64,000 nt of DNA from Cyclobacteriaceae bacterium (GCA_016787565.1 JAEUUG010000006.1:30635-94634); one strand, 5' to 3'; numbered from the stretch's first letter, positions 19,296 to 29,888 are shown. Notes: generated by a model not told the origin, from the sequence alone. Program-made: numbers and translations.

Positions 19296-22200
19296 TTAGA
19301 ATCCAATGTTTACGCCAAACAAGATTGTTCTTGGCTGAGGTGGTGTATAAAAGTCATTACCTTTTGAAATATTGGAATCAAAGCTATCCGCATTTACTTC
19401 CGGATCCCACAATGGGTAGTCTTTGGTAAACGTCAACAGGTTCTGGCCTGAAACATACAAGCGCGCACTTTGAAGTTTGATTGCTTTCAGCATGTCTTTG
19501 GAGAAAGTATAACCGAAGTTTACGTTACGTAGTCTCACAAAAGATCCATCAACAATAAAACGACTGCTGCGCTGGTTACCATTTCCATAATAATAACGTG
19601 CCTGAGGAACATTGGTAATGTCACCAGGATTTTGCCAGCGGTTCATCTGATCCGCGGTCTGGTTATCTTCATAAATCATGTTGGCCATTGAATACTGCCC
19701 CATGCCGTAAACGCTTACATCATTTCCAAATACACCGGAGAAGAGGAATGAAAAGTCAAAACCCTTATAGGAGAATGTGTTGGTAATACCACCGATAAAT
19801 TTCGGATTAGGATCTCCTACAACAACACGCTGGGCCTGGTTGTAATCTGCATTTCCAACAATTGTACGATCAATTGTTCCGTCAGCATTCTTTGTGTTTT
19901 TGTAAAACTGCGCATCTCCGTTATCAGGATTTACGCCTGCATATTCAACGGTAAAAAATACACCAAGATTTTCACCCTCCATTGCGCGGTTCAATCCACC
20001 AACACCACCTTCAATTACCTGTCCTTGTATATCAAGGATCTTACCACGGTTTGTTGCGATATTAAATGAAGTGCTCCACTTCAGATCACCCACAGTGTTT
20101 TGGCTATTCAAAACCAATTCAAAACCTTTGTTCTCGATAGATCCAAGGTTTTTAACCACTGATCTGAATCCGGTACTTGCCGGAATGTTTACGTTCAACA
20201 GCAGGTCTTCCGATGTACGGGTGTAATAATCAATTTCACCAGTTAAACGATTTCCAAAGAATCCAAAGTCAACACCAATATCCAACTGTTTGCTGGTTTC
20301 CCATTTCAAATCGGGGTTTCCTATTTGTGATGGAGATTGTCCACCGATACCAGCATAGCTTGAACCACCCGTGAACAAACCAAGCTGAGGGAAGTTTCCA
20401 ATTTCGGAGTTACCTACAATACCGTAACTTGTTCTGAGTTTTAAGAAAGAAAGAACATCAATGGATTTCAGGAATCCTTCTTCTGACATGATCCATCCTG
20501 CGGATGCAGCCGGGAAGAACCCATACCGGTTATTCACACCGAAGCGGGATGAGCCGTCAACACGTCCGCTGGCAGAGAATAAGTACTTATCTGAAAATTT
20601 GTAGTTCGCCCGTAAGAAATAAGAAAGAAAGGCATAGTTTGTCTCGGAAGAACTACCACCTGAGATTGTAGCGGCACTGGCAATCTTCTGATATGAATCA
20701 GAGGGAAAGTCCATACCTTCAACAAAATTGTACTTCGAAGTAGATTCCTGGAATTGCATACCCAGGGTTACACCTAAATCACTTTTTCCAAATCGCTTGG
20801 TGTAGTTGAAATAGTTGTTGGTATTATAGTTTACAATGAACGTTCCGCGATTGCTTCCCAGTCCGCGTGTGGCACGGGTTTGATTTCGCTTCGTCTGACT
20901 TTGGAAATAGGATTCTTCATTTTGCGTTAATAAATCAAGACCAAGTTCGGTCTGGAAAATCAAGCCGGGCATTAGTTTGAACGTTGCAAAGGCATTGCTG
21001 AAATTTCGGAATGATTCAGCTGTATATTTCGCATAGTCAACTGTGATTTGCGGATTGTAATACATCGGGATGTTTACATCTCCCGGAGGTGTACCCGCAG
21101 GAAGCCCCGTGTTAGGATCAATGGATGGCGTCATGGGCATCAGCGCCACACTTTGAAGCGGGTTAGAGAATGCGTTATCATCCGGTAACCTTCTGTTTAA
21201 CGTTCTGGCAAAGTTCATATTCAAACCAATCGTCAACCAGTCAGTTGCCTTATTTTCGATATTCAAACGGGCCGTTAAACGATCAAGGTTATTACCAATC
21301 ATAATACCACCTTGTTTTAAATACTGGCCTGAGAGATAGAATTTTGTATTTTCATTTCCACCGCTAAACTGCAGATCAGCCTGTTGATAAGAGCCTTTTT
21401 GGAAAACCACATCCTGCCATTCGTATGTTTTAGTAGGATTGGCTTGCCATTGATCGTAGCTAAAGTATTGCATCCAGTCAGTTACATAAACGGTCTCACT
21501 AAACTCATCATCGTAAGGTGTTCCGTTATCATCATCGATATACTTGGCACCTTCATACAGCAGTTCTGCATACTGCTCAGAATTTAAGAATGGTACTCGT
21601 TTGGTAGACTCAGAAAAACCTGTCTGGTAATTGAAGTTGATGGAAGTGCGACCAGATTTTCCTTTTTTGGTTGTGATCAACACGACACCGTTGGCAGCTC
21701 TTGATCCGTAAATAGCTCCTGCTGCTGCATCTTTTAAAACCTCAATAGACTCAATGTCGTTGGGGTTGAGGTCGATCAACGGGTTAGTTGCACCACCGTA
21801 GTTACTTTGGCTCGCTGTTGTTAGAGGAACACCATCCAAAACGTACAAGGGTTGATTGCTCGCACTAATGGAGGAATTACCACGTACCCGAACACTAATG
21901 GCCTGCCCAAGTTTACCCGACTGACTATTGACGTAAACACCTGCGGCACGTCCCTGAAGAGCTTGTTCAAAGGAAGAAACCGGAGCATTTTGAATGTCGG
22001 CACCTGAAACTTTTGCAATGTTCCCGGTAAGATCCTGTTTCAACTGTGATCCATAACCCGTAACGACAACCTCAGAAAGCTGGGTAGCATCTGATTCTAT
22101 GGCTACGTCAACGATTGAGCGACTACCCACGGTCACCTCGGTTGTTTTAAATCCGATGAACGAAAAAATAAGTGTGGTTCCGCCTTCTGGTAAACTAATG

Positions 22201-22379
22201 CTGTAGCTACCATTTCCATCAGAGGCTGTTCCGATGGTAGTACCTTTTACGAGTACGTTCACTCCGGGTACTGGCGATCCGTCTTCTGTTGACGTTATCT
22301 TTCCGGAGATGACTCTTTCCTGAGCGAAGGATGATAAACAAATCATCCATGCTACTAAAACAAGTAGACTTCTCTTCAT
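19296..22379 (-). CDS. SusC/RagA-family TonB-dependent outer-membrane transporter
   Basis: This 1027-residue protein has a signal peptide (cleavage near SSFAQ). A carboxypeptidase-regulatory-like domain follows (about 20-100; ISGKITSTEDGSPVPGVNV). The plug domain carries YVLDGVPL and IESIEVLKDAAAGAIYGSRAANGVVLITTKKG, the SusC signature. A 22-strand barrel ends with an aromatic residue (GVNIGF). It imports large substrates with energy from TonB, together with the SusD partner 34 bp downstream. The full length and intact plug suggest a working transporter. It is followed at some distance by no accessory enzyme, so it is an orphan pair. Confidence 0.95.
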   Translation of the reverse strand: MKRSLLVLVAWMICLSSFAQERVISGKITSTEDGSPVPGVNVLVKGTTIGTASDGNGSYSISLPEGGTTLIFSFIGFKTTEVTVGSRSIVDVAIESDATQLSEVVVTGYGSQLKQDLTGNIAKVSGADIQNAPVSSFEQALQGRAAGVYVNSQSGKLGQAISVRVRGNSSISASNQPLYVLDGVPLTTASQSNYGGATNPLIDLNPNDIESIEVLKDAAAGAIYGSRAANGVVLITTKKGKSGRTSINFNYQTGFSESTKRVPFLNSEQYAELLYEGAKYIDDDNGTPYDDEFSETVYVTDWMQYFSYDQWQANPTKTYEWQDVVFQKGSYQQADLQFSGGNENTKFYLSGQYLKQGGIMIGNNLDRLTARLNIENKATDWLTIGLNMNFARTLNRRLPDDNAFSNPLQSVALMPMTPSIDPNTGLPAGTPPGDVNIPMYYNPQITVDYAKYTAESFRNFSNAFATFKLMPGLIFQTELGLDLLTQNEESYFQSQTKRNQTRATRGLGSNRGTFIVNYNTNNYFNYTKRFGKSDLGVTLGMQFQESTSKYNFVEGMDFPSDSYQKIASAATISGGSSSETNYAFLSYFLRANYKFSDKYLFSASGRVDGSSRFGVNNRYGFFPAASAGWIMSEEGFLKSIDVLSFLKLRTSYGIVGNSEIGNFPQLGLFTGGSSYAGIGGQSPSQIGNPDLKWETSKQLDIGVDFGFFGNRLTGEIDYYTRTSEDLLLNVNIPASTGFRSVVKNLGSIENKGFELVLNSQNTVGDLKWSTSFNIATNRGKILDIQGQVIEGGVGGLNRAMEGENLGVFFTVEYAGVNPDNGDAQFYKNTKNADGTIDRTIVGNADYNQAQRVVVGDPNPKFIGGITNTFSYKGFDFSFLFSGVFGNDVSVYGMGQYSMANMIYEDNQTADQMNRWQNPGDITNVPQARYYYGNGNQRSSRFIVDGSFVRLRNVNFGYTFSKDMLKAIKLQSARLYVSGQNLLTFTKDYPLWDPEVNADSFDSNISKGNDFYTPPQPRTILFGVNIGF

Positions 22380-22410
22380 ATAATAAGGTTTAGGTTAAAT
22401 AATTACTGCC

Positions 22411-22443
22411 CCAATATAATAGAAATGAATGCTGGGTAGCAAA
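22411..22443 (-). promoter_or_regulatory. candidate Bacteroidota-type promoter for the susC/susD pair
   Basis: On the minus strand TTTG (22443-22440) is followed after 21 nt by TATATTGG (22418-22411), close to TAnnTTTG. It lies about 30 nt before the susC ATG. Confidence 0.45.
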
Positions 22444-22534
22444 AAAACCAAATAAATACCGCGTGATAGGCTATTTTTTTGTAATAAACGGTAACCGCAA
22501 TCGGTTTATGCAGTAAAAAATTCTAGCCTAACTG

Positions 22535-24418
22535 TTAGTAGGCGCGTACCAGTTTACCTTCCATATAGTTAACATACGATCGGTTAACCACCTTCATACC
22601 GCCTGGAGTGGGGTAATTGCCCGTAAAATACCAGTCGCCCGAATAGTGCGGAATGGCTTTATGAAGATTCTCAACGGTTTGGAAAACCACTTCAATTTCG
22701 GCTTTCATGTCTGCAGGCCGCACAATTTCGGAAATCTTGGCTGAAATCTGATCATCGGTAAATTGATCGTAAAGTGCCTTTACATAATTCAACTGGCTTT
22801 CATGACCGCGTGCGCGGATGCATTTTTCATACACCTCGCCCAGCATAAAATCTTTACCCTTTTCTTTTAGCAGGGCAATCATGGCGCGGAAGGCAACGAA
22901 GTCGCCCATCTTGCTCATATCAATACCGTAACAATCCGGAAACCGGATTTGCGGAGCAGATGACACCACCACAATTTTCTTTGGCCCGAGGCGATCCAGC
23001 ATCTTTAAAATACTTTTCTCCAGCGTAGTTCCGCGTACAATGGAATCGTCAATAACGACTAACGTGTCAATTCCTTTCCGGATTACTTCGTAGGTAGTAT
23101 CATACACATGTGCCACCATTTCATCGCGGTGTTCATCATCGGTAATGAAGGTGCGGAGTTTTACATCTTTCAATACAAGCTTTTCGATGCGCGGGCGGAA
23201 CGAAAGAATTTCTTCGAGTGAATCAACAGAAGGTTTACCTTCAATAATGATTTCTTTTTGCCTGTTGATGAGGTAGTCTTCAATACCGGCCATCAATCCG
23301 TAAAAGGCAGTCTCTGCGGTATTCGGTATGTAGGAGAATACGGTATTCTTTAAATCGAAATTGATGGAGCGAAGCACCTGCGGCACCAGCAGTCGGCCAA
23401 GCTGTTTTCTTTCTTTATAGATATCCGGATCGTTGCCGCGCGAAAAATAAATACGCTCGAAACTGCAGGATGTTTTTTCCCCGGATTGAATGATAGAGTG
23501 CTGCTCATACTCGCCACTTTTATTCACGATCAATGCATGGCCAGGCTTAATTTCTTCAATCTGATTGTAATCAATATTGAAGGCGGTTTTGATGGCGGGT
23601 TTTTCTGAAGCCACCACCACCACTTCGTCATCAGCATAGAAGTAAGCTGGTCTGATTCCGTTAGGATCACGCACCACAAAGGCCGATCCTGATCCGGTCA
23701 TACCGGCCATGGTATAGCCACCATCAAAGTCTTTACAGGCGCGTCTGAGCACGCGCTTAAGGTCTAATTCATTTTCAATGATCTCTGAAATTTCACGATT
23801 GGAAAACTGGTCTTTGTATTTCTCAAAAACACCTTGCACTTCTTCGTCCAAAAAGTGACCAATTTTTTCCATCACGGTAACGGTATCTACTTTTTCTTTC
23901 GGGTGCTGACCCAGGTTTACCAGAATATCAAACAACTCATACACATTGGTCATGTTGAAATTACCGGCCATCACCAGGTTACGGCTGCGCCAGTTATTCT
24001 GGCGGAGAAAAGGATGCACATTTTCGATACTGTTGAACCCATGTGTACCATAGCGCAAGTGCCCCAACCACAACTCGCCTGAAAAAGCAACTTTCTCTTT
24101 AAGCCATTGGTCGTTCCTGAATTTATCTTTGCCTTCCTTCTGGGCTTTCTTGAATTTCTTTCCGATTTTTTTGAATAAGTGGGCCACGGGTTGTGGCTTG
24201 ATAGAGCGGTAGCGACTGATATAACGGTGACCTGGTTCTACATCGATTTTGATGTTGGCTACTCCGGCACCATCCTGCCCCCGGTTATGTTGCTTCTCCA
24301 TCAGCAAATACATCTTGCTCATGGCATAGGTCGGACCATATTTTTCGATGTAGTAGGAGAGGGGTTTACGCAGGCGGATCAAGGCAATTCCGCATTCGTG
24401 AAGGATTTGGTCGCTCAT
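22535..24418 (-). CDS. purF: amidophosphoribosyltransferase (long Bacteroidota form)
   Basis: The 627-residue enzyme has the class II glutaminase nucleophile at C9 (ECGIA, after an 8-residue propeptide) and NRGQDGAGV. Later come LWLGHLRYGTHG and the phosphoribosyltransferase PRPP loop VVIDDSIVRGTTLEKS. It transfers the amide of glutamine to PRPP, the first committed step of purine synthesis. It is longer than the roughly 500-residue E. coli enzyme because of inserted segments around 75-110 and 175-230 and a C-terminal extension, as usual in Bacteroidota. It lies 99 bp after nuoN on the same strand. No purine-responsive riboswitch is visible in that gap. Confidence 0.93.
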   Translation of the reverse strand: MSDQILHECGIALIRLRKPLSYYIEKYGPTYAMSKMYLLMEKQHNRGQDGAGVANIKIDVEPGHRYISRYRSIKPQPVAHLFKKIGKKFKKAQKEGKDKFRNDQWLKEKVAFSGELWLGHLRYGTHGFNSIENVHPFLRQNNWRSRNLVMAGNFNMTNVYELFDILVNLGQHPKEKVDTVTVMEKIGHFLDEEVQGVFEKYKDQFSNREISEIIENELDLKRVLRRACKDFDGGYTMAGMTGSGSAFVVRDPNGIRPAYFYADDEVVVVASEKPAIKTAFNIDYNQIEEIKPGHALIVNKSGEYEQHSIIQSGEKTSCSFERIYFSRGNDPDIYKERKQLGRLLVPQVLRSINFDLKNTVFSYIPNTAETAFYGLMAGIEDYLINRQKEIIIEGKPSVDSLEEILSFRPRIEKLVLKDVKLRTFITDDEHRDEMVAHVYDTTYEVIRKGIDTLVVIDDSIVRGTTLEKSILKMLDRLGPKKIVVVSSAPQIRFPDCYGIDMSKMGDFVAFRAMIALLKEKGKDFMLGEVYEKCIRARGHESQLNYVKALYDQFTDDQISAKISEIVRPADMKAEIEVVFQTVENLHKAIPHYSGDWYFTGNYPTPGGMKVVNRSYVNYMEGKLVRAY

Positions 24419-24517
24419 GGTGCTCCGTTAATCGTTTTTCGTTAAAACGTTATTCACAAGACTATCTATTTTGTTAAGCTTTCGCTTTACACCGGATAGC
24501 GAACAACGGATAACGAA

Positions 24518-25996
24518 TTAAAGTACAAAGGTAATTTTATTAATCCATCCCATCAACATTCCGGGTAGGAAGAAGAGGGCAAGTATGAGGATAACCAGAA
24601 CGAGGCTCAAAAGATTTTCAGGTGTAAGAAAATTTTGTCTTTCCTGCGAATCACCACTTTTTATGAAGGCATAATAGGGGATCCGGAGATAGTAGAACAG
24701 CGAAACCACTGTATTCAGCAGACCAAAAACGAGCAGCCAGAGCAGCACTGGCTTTTCTGAAAGCTGATAAGCTTCCCAAAGTGAAGAAAAAACAAAGAGC
24801 TTACCAGTAAATCCTCCTGTAGGGGGTAAGCCTGTCAAGGCCACCATGCCGATCAACAGAAAAACAGATGACCATATAAACTGTACACCGGTTCCACTAA
24901 ACTCTTCTATCGATTTGATTCCTTTTGATTCAAAATACTGCAAACTAATAAATACTAAAAAATTCATGATCAGGTACACGGTAGCATAGAAGAGCATGAA
25001 TTGAACACCTTGTGGCATAAAGGCGACCACACCAACCAACAGAAAACCAGATTGCGCAATAGAGGAATACGCCATGAGTCGTTTTGGATTTTTCTGCAGC
25101 AAAGCAGAAAAATTTCCTACCGTTAGCGTAAGGATGGCTACAACACCAATAATCATTTGCCAATCATAAACGGATTGACCAAAAAGACTTAGGGCCAATA
25201 AAAATTTTGTCAGCACACCAATGCCCGCCAGTTTCGGAACAACGGAGAAAAAGGCAATAACAGGCATCGGTGCAGCTTCATAGACATCGGGTGCCCACGG
25301 ATGCATGGGTACCGCTGAAATTTTAAATAAGAACCCAACCGTTGCCAGGAGTCCCGCCATAAGCACTAGAGGCGAATTGCGCGCAAGAAGTTGCTCCACA
25401 AATACAGAAGAGGAAAAATCAAGGGTGCCCGTCATCCCGTATAGAATGGAAAAGCCATATACCATTACCGCTGATGCAACTGAGCCGAATAGGAAATACT
25501 TTAAGCTTCCTTCTGCTCCTTTTCGGGTAAAGGCAAAACCTGCCAATACATAGGAGCTTATGGATATCAATTCCAGGGAAATAAATACCATCAGCATATT
25601 CATGCTCATCACCAGCAGGTGTGCTCCTAACAAAACAGCTAACACTAAAGCATAGAATTCTGAAGGATGATTTTTTTGATTTCTCCACGACATGGCCAGG
25701 GTAAGTACCCCAGCGATGTCAAATAATATTTTCAGGTAGGTAGAAAAGTCATCGCTGCGCAGCATGCCGTTGAAAAGTTTGACAGGAACATCAAACTGCT
25801 GAGCTTGTACGATGAAAAACAACAGCGATGAGAGGATGATCAGAAAGGCTAGTAACGGAAAAGTTGAAGGTTTTTTTCGGAAGAGTAAACCACCGAGCAG
25901 CATCAGCAGTATACCCGTTGAAAGAACAACTTCTGAAAAACACATGGTAATACCCATGCGAATAGAATCCAATTGTTCGGTTAGGCTCTGCACCAT
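24518..25996 (-). CDS. nuoN: NADH-quinone oxidoreductase subunit N
   Basis: This 492-residue antiporter-like membrane subunit of complex I has about 14 transmembrane segments. Conserved motifs include the glutamate of helix 5 (MVFISLELISISSYVLAGF), the lysine helix (KYFLFGSVASAVMVYG), HPWAPDVYEAAPMPVIAFFSVVPK, and RLMAYSSIAQSGF. It contributes one proton channel. Its ATG overlaps the nuoM stop by one base. It is the last gene of the nuo cluster here. Confidence 0.95.
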   Translation of the reverse strand: MVQSLTEQLDSIRMGITMCFSEVVLSTGILLMLLGGLLFRKKPSTFPLLAFLIILSSLLFFIVQAQQFDVPVKLFNGMLRSDDFSTYLKILFDIAGVLTLAMSWRNQKNHPSEFYALVLAVLLGAHLLVMSMNMLMVFISLELISISSYVLAGFAFTRKGAEGSLKYFLFGSVASAVMVYGFSILYGMTGTLDFSSSVFVEQLLARNSPLVLMAGLLATVGFLFKISAVPMHPWAPDVYEAAPMPVIAFFSVVPKLAGIGVLTKFLLALSLFGQSVYDWQMIIGVVAILTLTVGNFSALLQKNPKRLMAYSSIAQSGFLLVGVVAFMPQGVQFMLFYATVYLIMNFLVFISLQYFESKGIKSIEEFSGTGVQFIWSSVFLLIGMVALTGLPPTGGFTGKLFVFSSLWEAYQLSEKPVLLWLLVFGLLNTVVSLFYYLRIPYYAFIKSGDSQERQNFLTPENLLSLVLVILILALFFLPGMLMGWINKITFVL

Positions 25997-27597
25997 TACG
26001 GAGTTAGAATTAAGCGTTGACCGGTCGCGATAACCGTTTCAGCAAAATGTCGTGCAAAGGGATTAATAAAATCCAGCAGGGGCTGAGGATAAATGCCGAA
26101 GCCAAGGGTTATGAGTGCAAGGCTGATGAGCATCAGGTATTCGCGTGATGTTAAGTCGTAAAGTATTTTGGTTGCATCACCTTTAAAGTAAAATGGACCA
26201 AAGAACATGCGCTGAATGGCCCATAAATAGTAGCCTGCGCCCAACACCAATCCAAGTGTTGCTGTGATCGCCAGACTTTCATGCAACAGGGCAGATTTAA
26301 AAGCTCCCAGGAAGACCATGATTTCAGCAATGAATCCGGAAAAGCCGGGGAGTCCGAGGGAGGCGAAAAATCCAATCAGCACGAAGGCAAAATAGGATTT
26401 CATTTTTGTGGCGAGTCCTGAATAGTTAGTAATCAACCGGTCGTGTGTACGGTCGTACAATACTCCGGCCAATAGAAAGAGCATGGCCGATATGATTCCA
26501 TGGCTGACCATCTGGTACACGGATCCGGCAACACCTTCAGTTGTAAGCGAGGCCAGCCCCAGCAAAACAAAACCCATGTGCGAAACGGAGGAATACGCGA
26601 TGAGCCGTTTCAGATCTTTGCTGGCTATAGCATTCAGTGCTCCGTAAATAATGGAGACCACCCCGACTAAGCCAACCAGCCAACTGAAGTTTATGGCAGC
26701 CTCAGGAAAAATCGGATAGGCAATACGCATCAATCCGTATCCCCCAATCTTCAATAAGAGGGCAGCCAGAATTACGGAAATGGGTGTAGGAGCTTCCACG
26801 TGTGCATCGGGCAGCCACGTGTGCAGAGGAACCATAGGAAGTTTGATGCCGAAGCCAATGAAGAGCAACAAGAACGCCCACATCCGCGCGTGTAGTGGCC
26901 CGATACTCCAGGGATTATTTGGATCGAGTACAGAAAATGAAATAAAATTAGTGGGGTCACTCATAGTGACAAGATTGAAGCTGTGTACAAATTGACCGGA
27001 TGATGCCGGATCATTTACCGACAAGTATAAACCGATCATTACAATCAGGATGAGAATGGAGCCCAGTAACGTGTAAAGAAAAAATTTGATGGAGGCATAC
27101 TCCCTTCGCGGTCCGCCCCAAATACCAATGAGGAAAAACATCGGCAGCAACATGAACTCGAAGAATAAATAAAACAGCAGAAAGTCCAGTGCAACAAAAC
27201 TTCCGATTATGGCACAATTTAAAATGAGGAAGAGGATGAAATAGCCCTTTACATTTTTTTCAATCGACCACGATGAAACGGTTGCGATCAGCATGACCAG
27301 CACTGCGAGGGCAACCAGCGGCAGACTTAAACCATCGACACCCAGAAAGTACTCAGCCTTTAGGATTCCCCAGGATCCAAGATCAAGTGAAATCCAGTTT
27401 TGTTTTTCGATAAGTTGAATAGCACCTGATCCCCTTTGATATTGCAGAAAAATTATGATAAGGATGGCAAGTTGTATTAAACTGGCGGCCAATGTTACAA
27501 GCCTGAAGTACCTGCCGGCCCGTGCCGGAATAAACAATGCTACGAGTGCAGCCAGAAGCGGGGTAAAAATTATCAGTGAAAGCAAATAGGCATGCAT
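25996..27597 (-). CDS. nuoM: NADH-quinone oxidoreductase subunit M
   Basis: The 533-residue polytopic subunit has the complex I/Mrp antiporter core: LLFYLFFEFMLLPMFFLIGIWGG with the key glutamate, HTWLPDAHVEAPTPISVILAALLLKIGGYG, and RLIAYSSVSHMGF. It forms a proton channel in the membrane arm. ATG at 27597 is preferred to an in-frame TTG three codons earlier. It follows nuoL by about 35 nt. Confidence 0.96.
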   Translation of the reverse strand: MHAYLLSLIIFTPLLAALVALFIPARAGRYFRLVTLAASLIQLAILIIIFLQYQRGSGAIQLIEKQNWISLDLGSWGILKAEYFLGVDGLSLPLVALAVLVMLIATVSSWSIEKNVKGYFILFLILNCAIIGSFVALDFLLFYLFFEFMLLPMFFLIGIWGGPRREYASIKFFLYTLLGSILILIVMIGLYLSVNDPASSGQFVHSFNLVTMSDPTNFISFSVLDPNNPWSIGPLHARMWAFLLLFIGFGIKLPMVPLHTWLPDAHVEAPTPISVILAALLLKIGGYGLMRIAYPIFPEAAINFSWLVGLVGVVSIIYGALNAIASKDLKRLIAYSSVSHMGFVLLGLASLTTEGVAGSVYQMVSHGIISAMLFLLAGVLYDRTHDRLITNYSGLATKMKSYFAFVLIGFFASLGLPGFSGFIAEIMVFLGAFKSALLHESLAITATLGLVLGAGYYLWAIQRMFFGPFYFKGDATKILYDLTSREYLMLISLALITLGFGIYPQPLLDFINPFARHFAETVIATGQRLILTP

Positions 27598-27631
27598 GGC
27601 GTACAATGTGGTCTTACCGTTATTTTACTTT

Positions 27632-29533
27632 TTAAAGCAGCATCCAAATTAGGAAAATAATCAGACCGAAGATGGACCAGAAAATATAAAGCTGAATTTT
27701 ACCTCCCTGGAAAGATCGTGTAAAAGACCCTAGTCCGTTGGAAGTTGCAGCAACAGCGTTTACTGAGCCATCAATAATCCATTTGTCGAACCATCCGATG
27801 ATGTGGGCCAATGTCACCTGAGCATAAACACCGGAATGCAGTACACCATCAATCCAATGGCGGTCAATCCGATCGGTAAAGGAAGCAAGGGCGAGTACAG
27901 GTTTTTCGAAAAGTAGCTGATAGATGAAGTCGAGATAAAAAGCCCGTTGAAAAATTTTAACGTTGAAGTTTTTGCCTGTTCGATACATGCGATGCGCTGT
28001 GCCGAGCGCCAGCAGCACCCAACTAGCGGAAACTGCGGCCATAAGATTAAAGTGAAAATATTTTCCAGGATGAAGAATCTGAAAAAGCCATCCGTTGAAA
28101 TCAACTGGATTGATGGTGATGATAAACCACAGTGATGCTACAGCCAGGATGATGATGGGTAAACGCATCACCAGGGGGGCTTCGGTAACATCCAGCGCCT
28201 GCGTTGATTTTTCTTCGCCCATAAACATGAACCATACTAACCGGAATGTATACAGAACAGTAATAAATGAAACGAGAAAGGCGGAAACAACAACGATCCA
28301 TCTCCAGGATGTTCCCATCGTTGCCCAGTTCCAGAGTCCTGTGAAGATGGCGTCCTTTGAAACGAAACCCGAGAAAAATGGAATCCCCGCCAGCGCACTA
28401 CCACTGAGCGCGAAGGCAAAAAAAGTTGCCGGAAGTTTTTTTCGTAGCCCACCCAGGTTCCGGATATCCTGAACATCAAAATGCGTATGGGTTTGTTGCT
28501 GTGCCTGATGCAGTACATGGATTACTGCGCCTGCGGAAAGAAATAAGCAAGCTTTGAAAAATGCATGTGTGAACAGGTGAAGCATGGCTGCATCGGCCGC
28601 ACCTGCACCTATAGCCGTTACCATTAAGCCCAGCTGGGAGATGGTGGAGTACGCCAATATTTTTTTAATATCAGTTTGTACGAGGGCCGACAGGGCACTG
28701 AGTACAGCGGTGATGATTCCGATGAGCGCAACAACATCCAATGCTTCCGGAGTATAGAGCGCAAAAATCCGCGACAGTAAAAATACTCCTGCTGCCACCA
28801 TGGTTGCGGCATGAATCAGTGCCGATACGGGTGTTGGTCCCTCCATAGCATCGGGTAACCAGGTGAACAAAGGAAATTGAGCAGACTTTCCAATTACACC
28901 ACAAAAGATACAGAGTGTGGCAGAGGTTTGCCATGAAAAAACTTCGGTTTGCAGCAGCAGATTACGGAGTTCGAATGTTCCGGCATTTGCCCAGATGATC
29001 ATTAATCCAATTAGAAATCCGGCATCGCCAATGCGATTGAAGATAAAAGCTTTTCTCGCTGCGTTGACTGCTGCTGGTTTTTGATTCCAATGACCAATTA
29101 GCATGTAAGAAGAAAAACCAACCAGTTCCCAGAAGACAAAAATCAACAACAGGTTGTCGGCCAGCACAATCCCCAACATGGAAAACGTGAAGAAGCCCAG
29201 CATGGCAAAATACCTCCGGTTGTTTTCATCGCCAGCCATATATCCGGTGGAGTACACGTGAACCAGAAATGAAACCACAGTAACAACTACCAGCATGATC
29301 GCAGATACAGCGTTGATCTGCAGGTTGGCCGAGAATATGAATTCACCAATGTGAAACCAGGGCAGCGCTAATGTGTAGGGTTCAGCTGAAAGCGAAAAAA
29401 ATACAATCAGGGCACCGATCATGCTGATCAACTGAAGCAATGGAGCAGTAAGGGTAATGACCCATGCGTAGCGGTCGGTTAGCAAAAAGGAAATCACACA
29501 CGACACTAGCGGCAGCAGGAATACCATCAGCAT
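27632..29533 (-). CDS. nuoL: NADH-quinone oxidoreductase subunit L
   Basis: The roughly 633-residue distal membrane subunit has LIFVFWELVGFSSYMLIGHW, FPLFTWLPDAMEGPTPVSALIHAATMVAAGVFLL and KILAYSTISQLGLM. It ends with the long lateral helix region and a final transmembrane segment. It forms the outermost proton channel and carries the arm-spanning helix. ATG at 29533 is used. A TTG at 29578, four bases beyond the nuoK stop, would add 15 residues and cannot be excluded. Confidence 0.95.
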   Translation of the reverse strand: MLMVFLLPLVSCVISFLLTDRYAWVITLTAPLLQLISMIGALIVFFSLSAEPYTLALPWFHIGEFIFSANLQINAVSAIMLVVVTVVSFLVHVYSTGYMAGDENNRRYFAMLGFFTFSMLGIVLADNLLLIFVFWELVGFSSYMLIGHWNQKPAAVNAARKAFIFNRIGDAGFLIGLMIIWANAGTFELRNLLLQTEVFSWQTSATLCIFCGVIGKSAQFPLFTWLPDAMEGPTPVSALIHAATMVAAGVFLLSRIFALYTPEALDVVALIGIITAVLSALSALVQTDIKKILAYSTISQLGLMVTAIGAGAADAAMLHLFTHAFFKACLFLSAGAVIHVLHQAQQQTHTHFDVQDIRNLGGLRKKLPATFFAFALSGSALAGIPFFSGFVSKDAIFTGLWNWATMGTSWRWIVVVSAFLVSFITVLYTFRLVWFMFMGEEKSTQALDVTEAPLVMRLPIIILAVASLWFIITINPVDFNGWLFQILHPGKYFHFNLMAAVSASWVLLALGTAHRMYRTGKNFNVKIFQRAFYLDFIYQLLFEKPVLALASFTDRIDRHWIDGVLHSGVYAQVTLAHIIGWFDKWIIDGSVNAVAATSNGLGSFTRSFQGGKIQLYIFWSIFGLIIFLIWMLL

Positions 29534-29581
29534 GCAGGCGTCCAGAGTTGTGAGTAGATATGGTGATGTGGGTTGCAACGA

Positions 29582-29887
29582 TTACTCTTTTAAATCCTGA
29601 ATTTCATCCGGAATTGATGTTTGATAGTGTTGGTAAACCCGCAGCACAATGGCTAAACCAACAGCGGCCTCGCAGACAGCGACCACGATAACAAACAAGG
29701 CAAACATGTGTCCGGTGAACAATCCCGGTTGCAGTATATTGAAAGCAACAAGATTAAGGTTAGCAGCATTGAGCATTAATTCAATCCCGAGCAAAACCAT
29801 AATGGCATTTCGCTTTACAATGACTACTACGATGCCCGCTGAAAAAAGAAAAGCGCTCAGGTATAGAAAATGATCAATGGGCGCCAT
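29582..29887 (-). CDS. nuoK: NADH-quinone oxidoreductase subunit K
   Basis: The 101-residue protein has three transmembrane helices. It has the conserved glutamate of GIELMLNAANLNLVAF in helix 2 and a second one in VCEAAVGLAIVL in helix 3, both on the proton path of complex I. ATG at 29887 is chosen because it gives the usual family length; the frame is open a little further upstream inside nuoJ. It lies directly after the nuoJ stop. Confidence 0.95.
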   Translation of the reverse strand: MAPIDHFLYLSAFLFSAGIVVVIVKRNAIMVLLGIELMLNAANLNLVAFNILQPGLFTGHMFALFVIVVAVCEAAVGLAIVLRVYQHYQTSIPDEIQDLKE

Positions 29888-29888
29888 C

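Noticed and set aside
24419..24517. Inverted repeats (CGTTTT..AAAACG) and near-repeats CGGATAGCGAA/CGGATAACGAA between nuoN and purF
   Set aside because: Stems are short and there is no T run or recognised operator pattern; too weak for a terminator or riboswitch.
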